A DNA stretch of 64,000 nt from Nemophila menziesii (Eukaryota; Streptophyta; Magnoliopsida; Boraginales; Hydrophyllaceae), in contig JARWIR010000036.1 in NCBI GenBank assembly GCA_029959085.1, positions 806,001 through 870,000 of the forward strand, read 5' to 3'. This document shows positions 11,120 to 21,755 of this stretch, one piece after another (positions within the stretch are counted from its first letter, which is position 1; the number at the start of each line of letters is the position of its first letter). The translations under genes and the position numbers were made by a program. The notes under the pieces were generated by a model. That model was not told where the DNA came from. It made no database searches and was given only the letters and a program-made list of their open reading frames with translations.

Positions 11120-11969
11120 TACAGAAGCAAACCGGGTTCCCGGTTTTGATGAATCCGGGTTCCCGGATCCTACTGTATGATTTTTCAAATTTTTTCATTT
11201 TTTCTTTCTTTTTCATTTTTCTTCATTCCCGGCAAAGGGTTACAAGTATATATCATCTGCAATTGTGCTACAATACAAAACACATCGATCCCTACCCATT
11301 TAATTCCCCATATGTGGTCCCACCACCCCAAACTCAAGCTCGAGACATGTCTCAGGATTGTGATTCAAGTGCGGGTCATATGGTCATGCCTAATAGTCTA
11401 AGGGATAATGGCTTATATCGTGGCTACAAAGAAAAGGTTAAAGGCTCAAAGTGGGTTAAGACGGATAATAATTCATACAAGGGATAGAAGGCTAAAAAGG
11501 CACAAATGGCTAACAAAGAACTGCCCCTATCATTTTCCTAAGTACATAGCTTGTCTTTAGTTCATATCTAGGTGTGTTCTCTACTAATTAGGATTTCACG
11601 TTCTACACACCAAACATATTCCTTGAGTACAAGCTTACTTCATTTGCATTGTTAATTAATTTTTCCTATCAATTACCTATGTTCGCATGCAATTGTAAGT
11701 GCGTTTTATATCAATCCCTAAAGTCCACTATTTACTATCATAGATTTATCAAAAGTATGCTTAAAGGGATATTTAAAAATTTCTACAGTCAAACGCAACT
11801 CCGAAAATTCTTTTATTGAAAGCAAATAAAGCAAATAACACATAAAAATTGGGATGAGGCAACGAACCCCACCCCAAACTCAAAAATGAGTCGTGTCCCC
11901 ACGACTCGAAAAGACTCAATAAAGCATTTAAACTAATATATACTAAGAGGAAAGTTTAGAAAACGTATC
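10497..11969 (-). other. Element 2 conserved non-coding region between extra ORF and PPT
   Basis: No coding sequence. From the PPT inward it holds a stem AAGTGAG (10894-10900)/CTCACTT (10915-10921), CTTTGCCGG (11046-11054), a long T run (about 11071-11118; A-rich on the sense strand), palindromic GGGTTCCCGG words, CCGGCAAAG (11229-11237), PPT-like motifs at 11326-11337 and 11872-11883, and a perfect hairpin at 11888-11907. The same order is kept in elements 1 and 3. Confidence 0.7.
11888..11907 (-). other. Perfect 8-bp hairpin near the extra-ORF end (element 2)
   Basis: GAGTCGTG, a 4-nt loop, then CACGACTC. It lies four bases after a PPT-like motif. Equivalents are at 1699-1718 (element 1, perfect) and 27891-27910 (element 3, one mismatch). 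It could act as an RNA stem or as a 3' end or terminator-like signal; the role is not known. Confidence 0.6.
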
Positions 11970-13286
11970 TTAACCAGCGCGAGGCTGGTTATCGGTGTTG
12001 CGTTCTGGACCTTTATCTCGCGTAACAGCATCATAAATCGCGTTTTGAAGTGTATTTACGCCTAGGATTAAATTTCGAAGTAGGTCCAATTCTTTTGTAA
12101 CGTTTCCCAAGGTAGCAATCATCCTCTCCTGATTCTCTTCCAACACCTGAATCTTCGCTTCCAACTCAGGTACAGTTTTCGCTTTCTTTGATTGAGGAGT
12201 TCTTGGACTTCTTGTAGCTCGTGTTGCTTCTTCATGGATGTTCTTGATTGTGCTCAAAGCTATACTCACACCAACTGAAACAATGTCAATATCTGCGTCC
12301 TTACGAGGAATCTTTGCGTCTAAACACAACTGAGTAATAGTACAAGGAAACTTCAGATTTTGTTGTTTCATTGGTGATTTCGCGAACTCCATGATTGTAT
12401 CATAAATGATCTTAGCAACATCAAATGGTTTCTCCTCCAAAATACACTTAATAACAAATATGTGCTCTTTCTTCAACTCGGAAGTGTGTTTAATACCAAA
12501 GAAAGTGGGTATTATGAAACGAGACCAAACCTTCGCACGAGGTGTCAAACTACTGCTGTAAAACTGTCCAGGATACCTTTCACCTTCAGGAATTGGGCTA
12601 GTCCCATTAACAAGCACGGTCCCCCAAAGGGATTCAAAATCAAAGGAAGGGTCATTAAGAGTTTCTTGGAAGGGGCATGTTCCAGAAAAGTTGGGTAGTT
12701 TCAATGATTTCCGAATACGTTCAATAGAGAAAGGAACTACCTTTTTGCGGATATCAATGGCATCATGTGAGGTAGCTAAACCTTCGTAAAATTCTCGCAC
12801 AAAAGTAGGAATAAACTCAAGCTTCCTTTCTTGTAACTCTTTCCAACCAAACTTAGCACATGTCACAGCATATTCCTTGTAATCACTACTCATAATACCC
12901 TTAGGAAAATTCGTCTCCTCACCAAATTTCAAAAATTCAATTCTTTCACGAACCTGAGTATTCCAACAAGTGTAAACCCTCTTAGGTTTGTGGGCCCACA
13001 TCTTCATACGCGGGGGTTTTTGAACAGTTGCTTCCGGAATCTCTTGTTCAGTTTCCTTCTCAATGGTCTTCGCAATTTCCTCTTCTGGTTCCATCTCACT
13101 TTCAATCTCATCAATCAATCTCCTCTTTAGACCTGTGATTTCTTTTCTGTTAGAATCAAGCTTAACTTCGTTAATTTTTCGTTTAGGACGCGAATCAGGA
13201 ATCTCAATAGCTTGTTCTTGTGAACCACCAATGGTGGTCTTTCTTCTAGGAGCAGTTCTTCGAAAATCACCGGTTCTGTTAGTCAT
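11970..13286 (-). CDS. Extra ORF of element 2 in the envelope-like position (putative plant transposon protein domain)
   Basis: 438 residues on the minus strand, between pol and the 3' LTR, where Athila elements carry their envelope-like ORF. Residues about 140-345 match what I know as the putative plant transposon protein domain of such ORFs, with motifs FVREFYEGL (162-170), LTPRAKVWSRFI (247-258) and CILEEKPFDVAKIIYDTI (281-298). The element 3 counterpart aligns through this segment. The N-terminus is basic and has possible nuclear localisation signals (RPKRK at 33-37; SKKAK at 366-370). The C-terminus (about 373-415) is heptad-like and probably a coiled coil. I see no signal peptide and no transmembrane segment, so calling it an envelope protein is not supported by sequence. 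The start is supported by the shared MTNRT opening in element 3 and by a PPT-like motif at 13296-13307 just upstream. Its function is not known. Confidence 0.8.
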   Translation of the reverse strand: MTNRTGDFRRTAPRRKTTIGGSQEQAIEIPDSRPKRKINEVKLDSNRKEITGLKRRLIDEIESEMEPEEEIAKTIEKETEQEIPEATVQKPPRMKMWAHKPKRVYTCWNTQVRERIEFLKFGEETNFPKGIMSSDYKEYAVTCAKFGWKELQERKLEFIPTFVREFYEGLATSHDAIDIRKKVVPFSIERIRKSLKLPNFSGTCPFQETLNDPSFDFESLWGTVLVNGTSPIPEGERYPGQFYSSSLTPRAKVWSRFIIPTFFGIKHTSELKKEHIFVIKCILEEKPFDVAKIIYDTIMEFAKSPMKQQNLKFPCTITQLCLDAKIPRKDADIDIVSVGVSIALSTIKNIHEEATRATRSPRTPQSKKAKTVPELEAKIQVLEENQERMIATLGNVTKELDLLRNLILGVNTLQNAIYDAVTRDKGPERNTDNQPRAG

Positions 13287-13307
13287 CTCTTTTCACCCCA
13301 AACTCAA

Positions 13308-13753
13308 AACTTCAAATAATGAAAAACTTAGAGAAAAAGTTTAGAATTTTGATGTTTTGAGGCTTAGGAATTGAAGAACTAGGGTGAATATGAGATGGGT
13401 CTTGATTAATTTGAGTGGGAGAAGAAAGAATTGGGTTTTAGTTTAGGATTTGATGAAGAAGAATCTTGGGAAAAACTAAGGATTTGATGTTATTTTGGAG
13501 AGGAGGTGAGTTGATCTTATGTTTTTGTGGTGAAAGAGGGTAGGATTTGATGATATATAGTGTTTTGGTAGATGAATTTCGTAGGTGGGGAGGCTATTGG
13601 TGCGTTTTAGGTAAAAACTTGCAAAAGAGGCTAAGAAAACTAGGTTAAAATACCCAAAACCGCCTCTCACAGCTTTCAAACCGGGTTCCCGGATTTGGAA
13701 AACCGGGTCCCCGGTTCCGCGTCGCTGTGACGGCGCGGAAAAATAATTGTGGA

Positions 13754-13756
<3 letters not shown>
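13308..13756. other. Element 2 spacer upstream of the extra ORF
   Basis: Non-coding and AT-rich. On the sense strand it follows the palindromic repeats and leads into the extra ORF. Words of the GGGTTCCCGG type reappear at about 13680-13710. No further feature is seen. Confidence 0.5.

Positions 13757-13810
<54 letters not shown>
13757..13810. repeat. Poly(T) tract (poly(A) on element sense strand)
   Basis: An uninterrupted T run of about 54 bases, between the palindromic repeats and the extra ORF. A second long run is at about 11071-11118. Very long homopolymers are unstable, which agrees with a young insertion. The exact length may be affected by sequencing. Confidence 0.85.
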
Positions 13811-13811
13811 C

Positions 13812-14162
13812 AAAACGCACCAAAACGCTGGATCCCAAGACGCGGGGTCAGGGATTTTCTTCGCCGAAACCGGGTACCCGGTTCTGTGGAATGCGGGTTC
13901 CCGGATTTTCTCGCTGGCGCGAATGAAAACGCGCCAAAACGCAGCACCCTGAAACGCTGGACCAGAAAATTTCACCAACAGCAGCTCCGAAACCGGGTAC
14001 CCGGTTCTGCCAAATGCGGGTACCCGGATTTGTGTCGATGGCGCGAATGAAAACGCACGAAAACGCAAGCCACCAAGACGCTGGGTCAGGGAATTTCAGA
14101 AATTACAGCACCAAAACCGGGTACCCGGTTCTGTGGAATGCGGGTTCCCGGTTTCTCCTGGA
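13812..14162 (-). repeat. Tandem repeat of about 113-125 bp with GGGTACCC palindromes (element 2)
   Basis: Three units (13812-13924, 13925-14049, 14050 to about 14162). Each begins AAAACGCxCxAAAACGC and contains AACCGGGTACCCGGTTCTG followed by ATGCGGGTTCCCGG or a variant. The palindromes could form stems. The block lies between the pol stop and the extra ORF. Elements 1 (about 2780-2822) and 3 (29630-30020) have GC-rich repeats at the same place, with different sequence in element 3. Confidence 0.8.
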
Positions 14163-14386
14163 CATCCAACCTCTTTTTCTCCTGTTTTCGCCAAATCGAC
14201 CCCAAACTCAAGTCCTTTTTACCCCTGAAATCATCAAAAACAACTACCCTTCCTCATTTCTTAATAAAAACAATAAAATTACGAAAATCAAACTAATCTA
14301 AATTGCAAAAATAGAAAAACTCAGTTAATATACAAGTAATTGGCTTTTGTTTAACGTCGTTAAGCTTGACGGGTTACCTCACGCTT
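14163..14386 (-). other. Element 2 post-pol spacer with conserved motif
   Basis: Contains a PPT-like motif (14200-14211) and, just after the pol stop on the sense strand, GCTTAACGACGTTAAACAAA (within 14344-14365). The latter is kept in element 1 (3016-3037) and, diverged, in element 3 (30194-30216). Similar GACGTTAAACAAA blocks are familiar downstream of pol in plant Ty3/gypsy elements. Confidence 0.55.
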
Positions 14387-17300
14387 CTAAGGATTCTCGA
14401 GGAGATACATGACCTCCCCGGGATGTGGATCTTCCGAGCGATTGGTATCTTCACCTCCATGGTATATCTTTAATCTGTGACCGTTAACCATAAAGGTACG
14501 GTTCTCTAGCGGGTGTTCTATTTCTATCGCCCCATGAGGTGTAACTTTGGTCACTATATATGGACCTGACCACTTAGATCTTAACTTACCCGGAAAATTG
14601 CTGAACTTTGAATTATACTTTAATACTTTTTGCCCTACTTCAAAGTTCTTTGGACGAATCCGATTGTCATGCCATTTCTTTGTGTTTTCTTTGTAAAGTT
14701 TGGCATTTTCATAAGCATGCAACCGGAATTCGTCAAGTTCATTAAGCTTCATCATACGATTCTTTCCGGCTAAGATAGGATCTAAGTTCAACTGCGCAAT
14801 TGCCCAATAGGCACCCATTTCAAGCTCTAAAGGTAAGTGACAAGCCTTACCATACACCATACGATAAGGAGATGCACCTACTGGAGTCTTAAACGCAGTA
14901 CGATAGGCCCACAACGCATCATCTAACTTCATTGACCAATCTTTTCTTGTAGGACCAACGGTTTTCTCTAGGATTGACTTGACTTCACGATTCGAAACTT
15001 CAGCTTGACCATTGGATTGTGGATGATATGCAGTAGATACACGGTGTCTAACTCCATATTTCTCTAGAATAGTCTTTAGATATTTATTAACGAAATGAGA
15101 TCCTCCATCGCTAATAATCACTCTAGGTGTGCCATGTCTAGTGAAAATATGTGACTTCAAGAACTTAATCACCACTCGTGAATCATTAGTAGGTAAAGCC
15201 ACCGCTTCTACCCACTTAGACACATAATCAACAGCTAATAAGATATAGAGGTTACCATTTGAAGGAACGAAAGGACCCATAAAGTCTATGCCCCACACAT
15301 CGAATATCTCAACCTCTAACACATTATTACGCGGCATCTCATCCCTCTTAGATATGTTTCCGGTAAACTGGCATCTCGTACATTTCTTAACATATTCATG
15401 ACAATCTTTTATAAGAGAAGGCCAGTAAAAACCTGATTGAAATACCTTCGCAGCAGTTCTATCTCCTTTGAAATGTCCTCCATATAGAGAATCATGGCAT
15501 CCAGCTATAATGGCTTGAGTCTCTTCCCTTGCCACACATCTTCGTATCATTTGGTCAGCACAAACTTTGTAGAGGTAGGGATCCTCCCAAAAGAACTGTC
15601 TAGCCCGATGAGCTAACCTCTTTCTCTCTTGGTAAGTAGAACCTTCAGGAAAAATACCACTCACTACTAAATTCGCAATATCTGCATACCACGGAGCCTC
15701 ATAATCTCGAACAACGAATAAACTCTCATCAGGAAACTCTTCTCTAACTGCTTCAGCACCACTATTCATCTCTGAACCCTCTAAGCGCGATAGATGATCT
15801 GCAACCTGATTCTCACAACCCTTCCTATCTTTGATCTCTAAATCGAACTCTTGAAGCAATAACACCCATCTGATTAACCTTGGTTTCGCATCTTTCTTCT
15901 CCATAAGAAATCTGATCGCGGAATGATCTGTATAAACAATAACTTTCGCTCCAAGAAGATAAGAGCGAAATTTATCAAACGAATATACAACTGCTAGCAA
16001 CTCTTTTTCTGTAACTGTGTAATTAATCTGAGCACCACTAAAAGTTTTACTAGCATAGTAAATTGAATGAAAAACTTTCTCTTTCCTCTGTCCTAATACA
16101 GCTCCCATACACAAATCACTCGCATCACACATAACCTCAAACGGTAAATTCCAATCTGGAGGTAACACTATAGGAGCAGAAATAAGCTTTTCTTTGATTG
16201 CTTTGAAGGCCGCTAAACAAGCTTCATCAAAAAGGAATTTGCAATCCTTTTCGAGTAAGTTGCATAGTGGTTTAGCAATCTTAGAAAAATCTTTAATAAA
16301 ACGCCTATAAAAGCCAGCATGGCCAAGAAAACTCCTTACCCCTTTAACAGAAACAGGAGGGGGAAGAGTTTTAATTACCTCTATCTTTGCTCTATCAACT
16401 TCTAAACCAACACTCGAAACTTTGTGACCCAGAACAATACCTTCGCGAACCATGAAATGACACTTCTCCCAGTTGAGCACCAAATCTGTTTCCTTGCATC
16501 TCACTAACACTTTCTCCAAGTTATCCAAACATATATCAAAATCATCACCAAACACGGAGAAATCATCCATGAACACTTCAAGGAAATTATCTATCATGTC
16601 CCAGAAGATGGCCATCATGCACCTTTGAAAAGTAGCGGGAGCGTTACACAACCCAAATGGCATTCTGCGATATGCAAAAGTACCAAATGGGCATGTAAAG
16701 GTAGTCTTATGTTGATCTTCTGGAGCCACGTAGATCTGATTGTACCCAGAGTAACCATCCAAGAAACAGTAATATTCCCTTCCGGCTAATTTGTCTAACA
16801 TTTGATCAATGAAGGGCAAAGGGAAATGATCTTTTCTGGTGGCCTTGTTCAGCTTTCTGTAATCCATGCAAACTCTCCAACCAACTACTGTTCTTGAAGG
16901 GATCGCCTCATTTTTGTCATTAAGAATTGTTGTAATTCCTCCTTTCTTCGGTACACACTGAACCGGACTCACCCATTCACTACTCGAAATGGGATAAATA
17001 ATCCCCGCATCTAAAAGCTTAATCACCTCCTTCTTCACCACATCCTTCATGGCTGGCATTAATCTTCTCTGACCTTCAACTGAGCGTGCATTAACATCTT
17101 CTAGTATGATTTTGTGTTGACAATAGGATGGACTAATGCCTTTGATATCAGCAATTGTCCAACCTATTGCTTCTTTGTTGGCTCTTAACACACGCAACAG
17201 TTTGTCTTCTTGAGGACCTGTTAAATTAGCTGAAACAATAACAGGTAGAGTTTCATTAGTACCCAAATAAGCATACCTCAAGTGTGCTGGCAATGGTTTT

Positions 17301-20062
17301 TCTTCCAACTCCGGAGGAGATTCAATTGAAGGTTTCTTTTTAGGAATAATCTCCCCCGGTTCTCTCACAGGTTCATAGGCAAGACGCCTATATTTCGGAT
17401 TTTCAGAATTGAGAGCTGCCACTGTTTCTGTAAGCTCCTCCATCATCTCAGGTGAATCTAATGTCAAAGCAGCCTGCAAGATATCATCAAAATTTAAACA
17501 ATTAAATACCTCTTGCGATGCTTGCTCTACTACATCCATTCTGAAGCAATCTTCCTGAGAATCTGGGAATTTCATAGCTCGAAATACATTGAATTTCACT
17601 TCCTCATCTTGTATCCTCATTGTTAATTCGCCATTCTCTACATCGATCAATGTCCTCCCTGTAGCTAGGAAGGGTCTACCCAAAATAATGGGGACATTTC
17701 TATCTGCATTGTATTCAAGAATTACGAAATCAACAGGAAATATAAGTGTACCTGCCTTAACAAGGACATCCTCAATACGGCCTTCAGGATGAGCAAGAGA
17801 CCTGTCCGCCATTTGCAAGACCATAGAGGTAGGTCTTGCGTTTCCAATTTTAAGCTTATCAAAGACTGACTTGGGCATCAAGTTGATGCTTGCCCCCAAA
17901 TCGCATAGTGCCTTTCCCTTCCATTCTTCTCCAATTGATATGGGAATCGTGAAACTCCCCGGATCAACTAACTTCGGAGGTAATTTACTCTGACAAATCG
18001 CACTACACTCTTCAGGAAGGCCAATCATCTCATTATCACAGTAGGGCCTTTTATTAGTGAGGGCCCTCTTCAAAAACTTCGTATACTTAGGAATATCTCG
18101 AATTGCCTCAAGTAACGGAATATTAATACTCAAACCCCTCACTCTATTGAAGAATTTCTGAAAATCACCCATATCACCCTTTTTCTGAACTCGCGATGGG
18201 AACGGTGGTGGAGGGCGATTGCTTACAATTTCATCTCTCTTTTTCGGAATTTCTCTTGGTCTTTCTATCTCTTCAACCTCACTATCTTTCTCATTCTCTT
18301 TCTCTTTCTCACCCACTTCCTTTTCTTTTCTTGGCACTTCTTTCTCTTTCATAACGGGAAAAGGAGGTGGAGGAAGGTTCTTACCACTTCTTAATGTAAC
18401 AGCCTTGCAATCTTCAGGTTGTGTTGGATTTTCCGTATCGCTAGGAAGTTGTCCTTGTGGACGTTGATTGAGCTGTTTACTGATTTGACTCAACTGATTC
18501 TGGAACATCTTCATATTTGCTTCAGCTGCATTTTGTCTTTCTATTGCAGCGTTCTGACGTTCTATTGCTGCGTTCTGACGTTCCATCGCTTGTGCTTGTA
18601 GAGCAATCAAATTTTCAACAGTTTTCTGAAGGGTGAGTACCCCTTCTTGTGGATGTGCAGGTAAAGCTTTCTGGTTTAGCGTTTCATCGTAAGTATTCTG
18701 AGGAGCTTGTCTTGGTACATAAGTATTCTGATTCTGTCCTCCTTGATAATTGTTTTGTGGTCTAGGATTATAGTTATTACCTTGGGGACGCGGCTGATAC
18801 GCATATGTAGGATTGGCTGCCCCATTAGGATTCGAATATTGAAACCCGGGATGGTTTCTGTTAGGTTGATATCCATTACCACTCGAATTAAAATTACCTC
18901 TGTTGGACATAAACATCACTGATTCTTGATTATTCGGACAATTCTCTTCATCATGATCATCAACTCTACAAATTGAACACATATAAACCTCTTGTGCAGC
19001 TTGCACAGCTACTTTCTTACCCGAAAATCCTTCTTTTACAGCTAAAGTAAGCTGCTTCAATTGTTGTTCCAAAGTGTTTTGAATCTTCGTTTCAAAGGTC
19101 GCAAATTTCTCTTCTATGTCAACATTATTCACTCCCTTAACTGGTGTTCTCACTGATTTCCAACCAACTTCGTTCTTAACTGTTCGTTCTAAAATAATTT
19201 TGGCATGAGCTGGTTGAACTTGAAGAAACCCTGCACCACATAACGTATCTAACTTTTCTCTCGAAGTTCCATCAAGGCCTCTATAAAAAATCTTTAACTG
19301 CTGTAATTCTGAAAAACCATGATTTGGAACTCTACGCAAACACATCTGAAATCTATTCCAACTCTTATCCACAGTCTCATCGTATTCTTGACGAAAATTA
19401 GTCAACTCCAATTCAGCATCTAACCTCATATTGCTCGGATAATACCTGTCGAAAAATGCGGCTTCTAATTGATCCCAATTAGTAATCTTCGTAGGATCTT
19501 GCGTATCGTGCCATTCACTTGCTCCCTCAGTAACAAAGAACTTAAAAGCAGCAAAATACATCTGTTCTCTCGAAACACCTTGTGTGATATAAGAATCACA
19601 TATCTGTTTGAATTTCTGTACTGCCCTAAGAGGATCTTCTGATGGTCTACCACGAAAATTACCAAAATTCTGGAACTGAGCTAACATACCCGAATCTGGA
19701 CGGAAACGCGGAACATTAATATCTGGAGCACCTACTCCTATAGCTGGAGCACGGAATGGAACTTCTGGAGGACCATTAGTAAACCACGGATCATGATTCA
19801 TCACTATCTGGACTGGAGGATTAGGATTTAGTGGTTGAACTTGTGGAATAACGCCTGGAGCTAAAGGTTGGCCATTAGCATCTAACTGGCCTTGTCCATT
19901 CTGTTGACCTTGAATAATGATATTCTCCATTCTGTTACTTAATTCTTCTACTTCTAAAGCTTCTCGTTCTCTTCTTCTTCTGTTCGCAAGTCTGATCAAC
20001 GATTCTGGATTACTAAGGATCGGAGGTGTTGGCTCTAGATCCTTGAATAGCCTTCTTCGCAT
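14387..20062 (-). CDS. Gag-Pol polyprotein of element 2 (Gag, protease, RT, RNase H, integrase)
   Basis: 1891 residues in one uninterrupted frame; encodes the capsid and all enzymes for reverse transcription and integration. Retrotransposon Gag domain about 110-300. A CCHC zinc knuckle at C362, C365, H370, C375. A Q/N-rich stretch 390-460, a QNAAIER tandem repeat 495-513, then a charged K/E linker 570-615. Aspartic protease with DLGAS at 721-725 and [10 protein letters not shown] at 793-802. RT about 1000-1210 with FMDD at 1164-1167. RNase H about 1305-1430 with D1313, E1354, D1379, D1422. Integrase from about 1515: zinc motif H1523, H1530, C1561, C1564; DDE triad D1593, D1652, E1688 (spacing 35); GPY at 1833-1835. 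There is no chromodomain. All catalytic residues are present, so the protein could be active. The start at 20062 is the first ATG after the PBS; fusion of Gag and Pol without a frameshift means that protease must release the parts. Confidence 0.97.
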   Translation of the reverse strand: MRRRLFKDLEPTPPILSNPESLIRLANRRRREREALEVEELSNRMENIIIQGQQNGQGQLDANGQPLAPGVIPQVQPLNPNPPVQIVMNHDPWFTNGPPEVPFRAPAIGVGAPDINVPRFRPDSGMLAQFQNFGNFRGRPSEDPLRAVQKFKQICDSYITQGVSREQMYFAAFKFFVTEGASEWHDTQDPTKITNWDQLEAAFFDRYYPSNMRLDAELELTNFRQEYDETVDKSWNRFQMCLRRVPNHGFSELQQLKIFYRGLDGTSREKLDTLCGAGFLQVQPAHAKIILERTVKNEVGWKSVRTPVKGVNNVDIEEKFATFETKIQNTLEQQLKQLTLAVKEGFSGKKVAVQAAQEVYMCSICRVDDHDEENCPNNQESVMFMSNRGNFNSSGNGYQPNRNHPGFQYSNPNGAANPTYAYQPRPQGNNYNPRPQNNYQGGQNQNTYVPRQAPQNTYDETLNQKALPAHPQEGVLTLQKTVENLIALQAQAMERQNAAIERQNAAIERQNAAEANMKMFQNQLSQISKQLNQRPQGQLPSDTENPTQPEDCKAVTLRSGKNLPPPPFPVMKEKEVPRKEKEVGEKEKENEKDSEVEEIERPREIPKKRDEIVSNRPPPPFPSRVQKKGDMGDFQKFFNRVRGLSINIPLLEAIRDIPKYTKFLKRALTNKRPYCDNEMIGLPEECSAICQSKLPPKLVDPGSFTIPISIGEEWKGKALCDLGASINLMPKSVFDKLKIGNARPTSMVLQMADRSLAHPEGRIEDVLVKAGTLIFPVDFVILEYNADRNVPIILGRPFLATGRTLIDVENGELTMRIQDEEVKFNVFRAMKFPDSQEDCFRMDVVEQASQEVFNCLNFDDILQAALTLDSPEMMEELTETVAALNSENPKYRRLAYEPVREPGEIIPKKKPSIESPPELEEKPLPAHLRYAYLGTNETLPVIVSANLTGPQEDKLLRVLRANKEAIGWTIADIKGISPSYCQHKIILEDVNARSVEGQRRLMPAMKDVVKKEVIKLLDAGIIYPISSSEWVSPVQCVPKKGGITTILNDKNEAIPSRTVVGWRVCMDYRKLNKATRKDHFPLPFIDQMLDKLAGREYYCFLDGYSGYNQIYVAPEDQHKTTFTCPFGTFAYRRMPFGLCNAPATFQRCMMAIFWDMIDNFLEVFMDDFSVFGDDFDICLDNLEKVLVRCKETDLVLNWEKCHFMVREGIVLGHKVSSVGLEVDRAKIEVIKTLPPPVSVKGVRSFLGHAGFYRRFIKDFSKIAKPLCNLLEKDCKFLFDEACLAAFKAIKEKLISAPIVLPPDWNLPFEVMCDASDLCMGAVLGQRKEKVFHSIYYASKTFSGAQINYTVTEKELLAVVYSFDKFRSYLLGAKVIVYTDHSAIRFLMEKKDAKPRLIRWVLLLQEFDLEIKDRKGCENQVADHLSRLEGSEMNSGAEAVREEFPDESLFVVRDYEAPWYADIANLVVSGIFPEGSTYQERKRLAHRARQFFWEDPYLYKVCADQMIRRCVAREETQAIIAGCHDSLYGGHFKGDRTAAKVFQSGFYWPSLIKDCHEYVKKCTRCQFTGNISKRDEMPRNNVLEVEIFDVWGIDFMGPFVPSNGNLYILLAVDYVSKWVEAVALPTNDSRVVIKFLKSHIFTRHGTPRVIISDGGSHFVNKYLKTILEKYGVRHRVSTAYHPQSNGQAEVSNREVKSILEKTVGPTRKDWSMKLDDALWAYRTAFKTPVGASPYRMVYGKACHLPLELEMGAYWAIAQLNLDPILAGKNRMMKLNELDEFRLHAYENAKLYKENTKKWHDNRIRPKNFEVGQKVLKYNSKFSNFPGKLRSKWSGPYIVTKVTPHGAIEIEHPLENRTFMVNGHRLKIYHGGEDTNRSEDPHPGEVMYLLENP

Positions 20063-20172
20063 ACACCAAACCTAAAAACCTGAAAAAGCTAACAAACAAA
20101 AAGCGTAAAACTGATAAAATAAAATAAATGCACTTATCACTAAAGGATAAACACCGTGGTCACACGCTACCG
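20063..20172 (-). other. Element 2 5' untranslated leader after the PBS
   Basis: A short leader (about 110 bp) between the PBS and the Gag-Pol ATG. It would hold dimerisation or packaging signals, but none is recognisable by eye. Confidence 0.5.
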
Positions 20173-20190
20173 TCCCCGGCAGCGGCGCCA
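20173..20190 (-). promoter_or_regulatory. Element 2 primer binding site (tRNA-Asp type)
   Basis: Sense TGGCGCCGCTGCCGGGGA, six bases inside the 5' LTR. It is complementary, with one difference, to the 3' end of plant tRNA-Asp as I know it, including the CCA. Confidence 0.9.
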
Positions 20191-20196
20191 AAAACT

Positions 20197-21750
20197 TGGT
20201 GGTCCTTTGTGTGTTCTAAAAATAAATGTAAATGCTAATCGAACCACAACCGCAAGTGTACGGTTGTCCCAAGTAGTATGTATGATAATACAGATTCGTT
20301 CCAAGGACGGATGGTTGATCACAATGTTTAGCAAGTAGTGATTTATGCACTTATGAAAATAAAAGACAATAAATTGTTTGTTTGGTTTTGTTTATTAATT
20401 CTAGACAAATAATTAAATGCAAGTAGAAGCTAAGACGCAAGTAAAATAAGTGAAAACGCAATATGAGATGTAGTACTTGAGAACGCAAGGATCCTCCTAA
20501 TTTTACTTTCTAACTTATGTTGTTTAAGGGCTAAATCAGTCAATTACAATGGTCGGGATTCTAATATCCTTATACCCCCGTCAGGGTGGACTATAAGGCG
20601 ATCCTAAAGTGTCACTAGTCCCGTCAGGGTAAATATGATCCACCGTTGGATGATTAAGATTTATTACCACATTGGCCCTAGGATTAACTAAGTTCGTCAG
20701 AATCAATAGTTTTTATCCTAGATTGAACAATTATTTCTGTACCTAAACCCCCCGTCAGGATGATCCATACGCCACATATATGGAATAGCTTAGATACTAA
20801 TACCTAATTTTAGTTCGCGACTCTAAAATCAGTAAACATTCACAAATTGTCGAAAAGAGTAAAAGCCCTAATTTAATTTAATTCAATAAAAACCCAAATT
20901 CAACATTCGTTATAATAATAAAATCAAGATTCACCCATTGTTTTGTTCTCAAGCACTAATGGAAATTTAGCTCATATTAAAATTAAAAACAAAATAAAAA
21001 GAAATGGAATTCATATTCGTTACAAAATTAAAATAAAAGAAAAACCTAATTTTCGGAATAAGAATGACTACGAACGGAGCTATAGACCCACTCCAGCTCT
21101 TGTAGCTTCTCCTTTCTTCCTGCTGTAGCTTCTCTGGTGTTTTTAATCTTGTGGAAAGTGAATTGTGTGTAAAATAGAAGTCCAGACCTCCTTTTATAAT
21201 AAGAAAAACGGATTAGGGCTTGGACCAGAAATTAAAAGCCTAATTAAATGTCCAAGCCCACTCTTTAAGCCCAAAATCCCGTAACTGATGACAGGCCTCC
21301 ACTAAAACTGCTTTTCCCGATGCGTTACAACTCCGATTGACCTCATTCCAGTTGCTAAAGTTCCGTACTTCGATAAGGAATGTTTTCTCTTCAAAGGTCA
21401 GCGGCTCAATCAGCTCTTAAGTACCTCGAAAACAGCAATCAAGGGCCTGGAAAATGGATTTTCAGCTCTAAAATAAAATCTTTGGGATTTCTCTTCAAGT
21501 CTTGACTCTATCTTTTGATCTTTGACTTTATCTTCGGATTCCTTTCCTAGCTAATATCTAAGAACCTGTAAACTTTACACTAAAAATACCAATATTACGC
21601 GCAAAAGTTTAATAATTCAAAAATGCTAGAAATAAAAAGGTAATTCCGGATTATTGCAAATTTAGTCCAAAAGTCTATCATATAAATCAAATAAACACCA
21701 AAAATGATGTCTCCCAAGGGTCTAAAATAAGAACAATTAGGGAGACATCA
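20197..21750 (-). repeat. Element 2 5' LTR (1554 bp)
   Basis: Same borders, length and, by eye, sequence as 8928-10481. As the upstream LTR it carries the active promoter. The CCCCGTCAGGGTG-type motif is repeated inside it (for example about 20575-20588). Confidence 0.97.
21191..21198 (-). promoter_or_regulatory. TATA box in element 2 5' LTR
   Basis: Sense TATAAAAG followed by GAGGTCTGGAC. It is at the same relative position as TATAAATA in the LTRs of elements 1 and 3. The start of transcription is likely about 30 bp downstream on the minus strand. Confidence 0.5.
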
Positions 21751-21755
21751 GAAAT
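21751..21755. repeat. Target site duplication GAAAT, right copy (element 2)
   Basis: Exact match to 8923-8927. Removing the element and one copy restores a continuous minisatellite block that matches the other tandem units. Confidence 0.95.

Larger units (their letters stand above)
8928..21750 (-). mobile_element. Element 2: complete Athila-like Ty3/gypsy retrotransposon (12,823 bp)
   Basis: Sense-strand order: 5' LTR 20197-21750, PBS 20173-20190, Gag-Pol ORF 20062-14387, palindromic tandem repeats, an extra ORF in the envelope position 13286-11970, a conserved non-coding region, PPT 10482-10496, 3' LTR 8928-10481. Both LTRs are 1554 bp and I found no mismatch on reading them side by side. 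The 5-bp target duplication GAAAT is perfect. Integrase has a C-terminal GPY motif and no chromodomain. That, the tRNA-Asp-type PBS, the single long Gag-Pol ORF and the extra 3' ORF fit the Athila lineage. The element looks structurally autonomous and inserted very recently, into minisatellite block 1 of tandem unit copy 1. Confidence 0.97.

Noticed and set aside
13476..13838. ORFs with long Lys or Phe runs over the poly(T) tract
   Set aside because: They depend on the homopolymer and the palindromic repeats. No counterpart in element 3.
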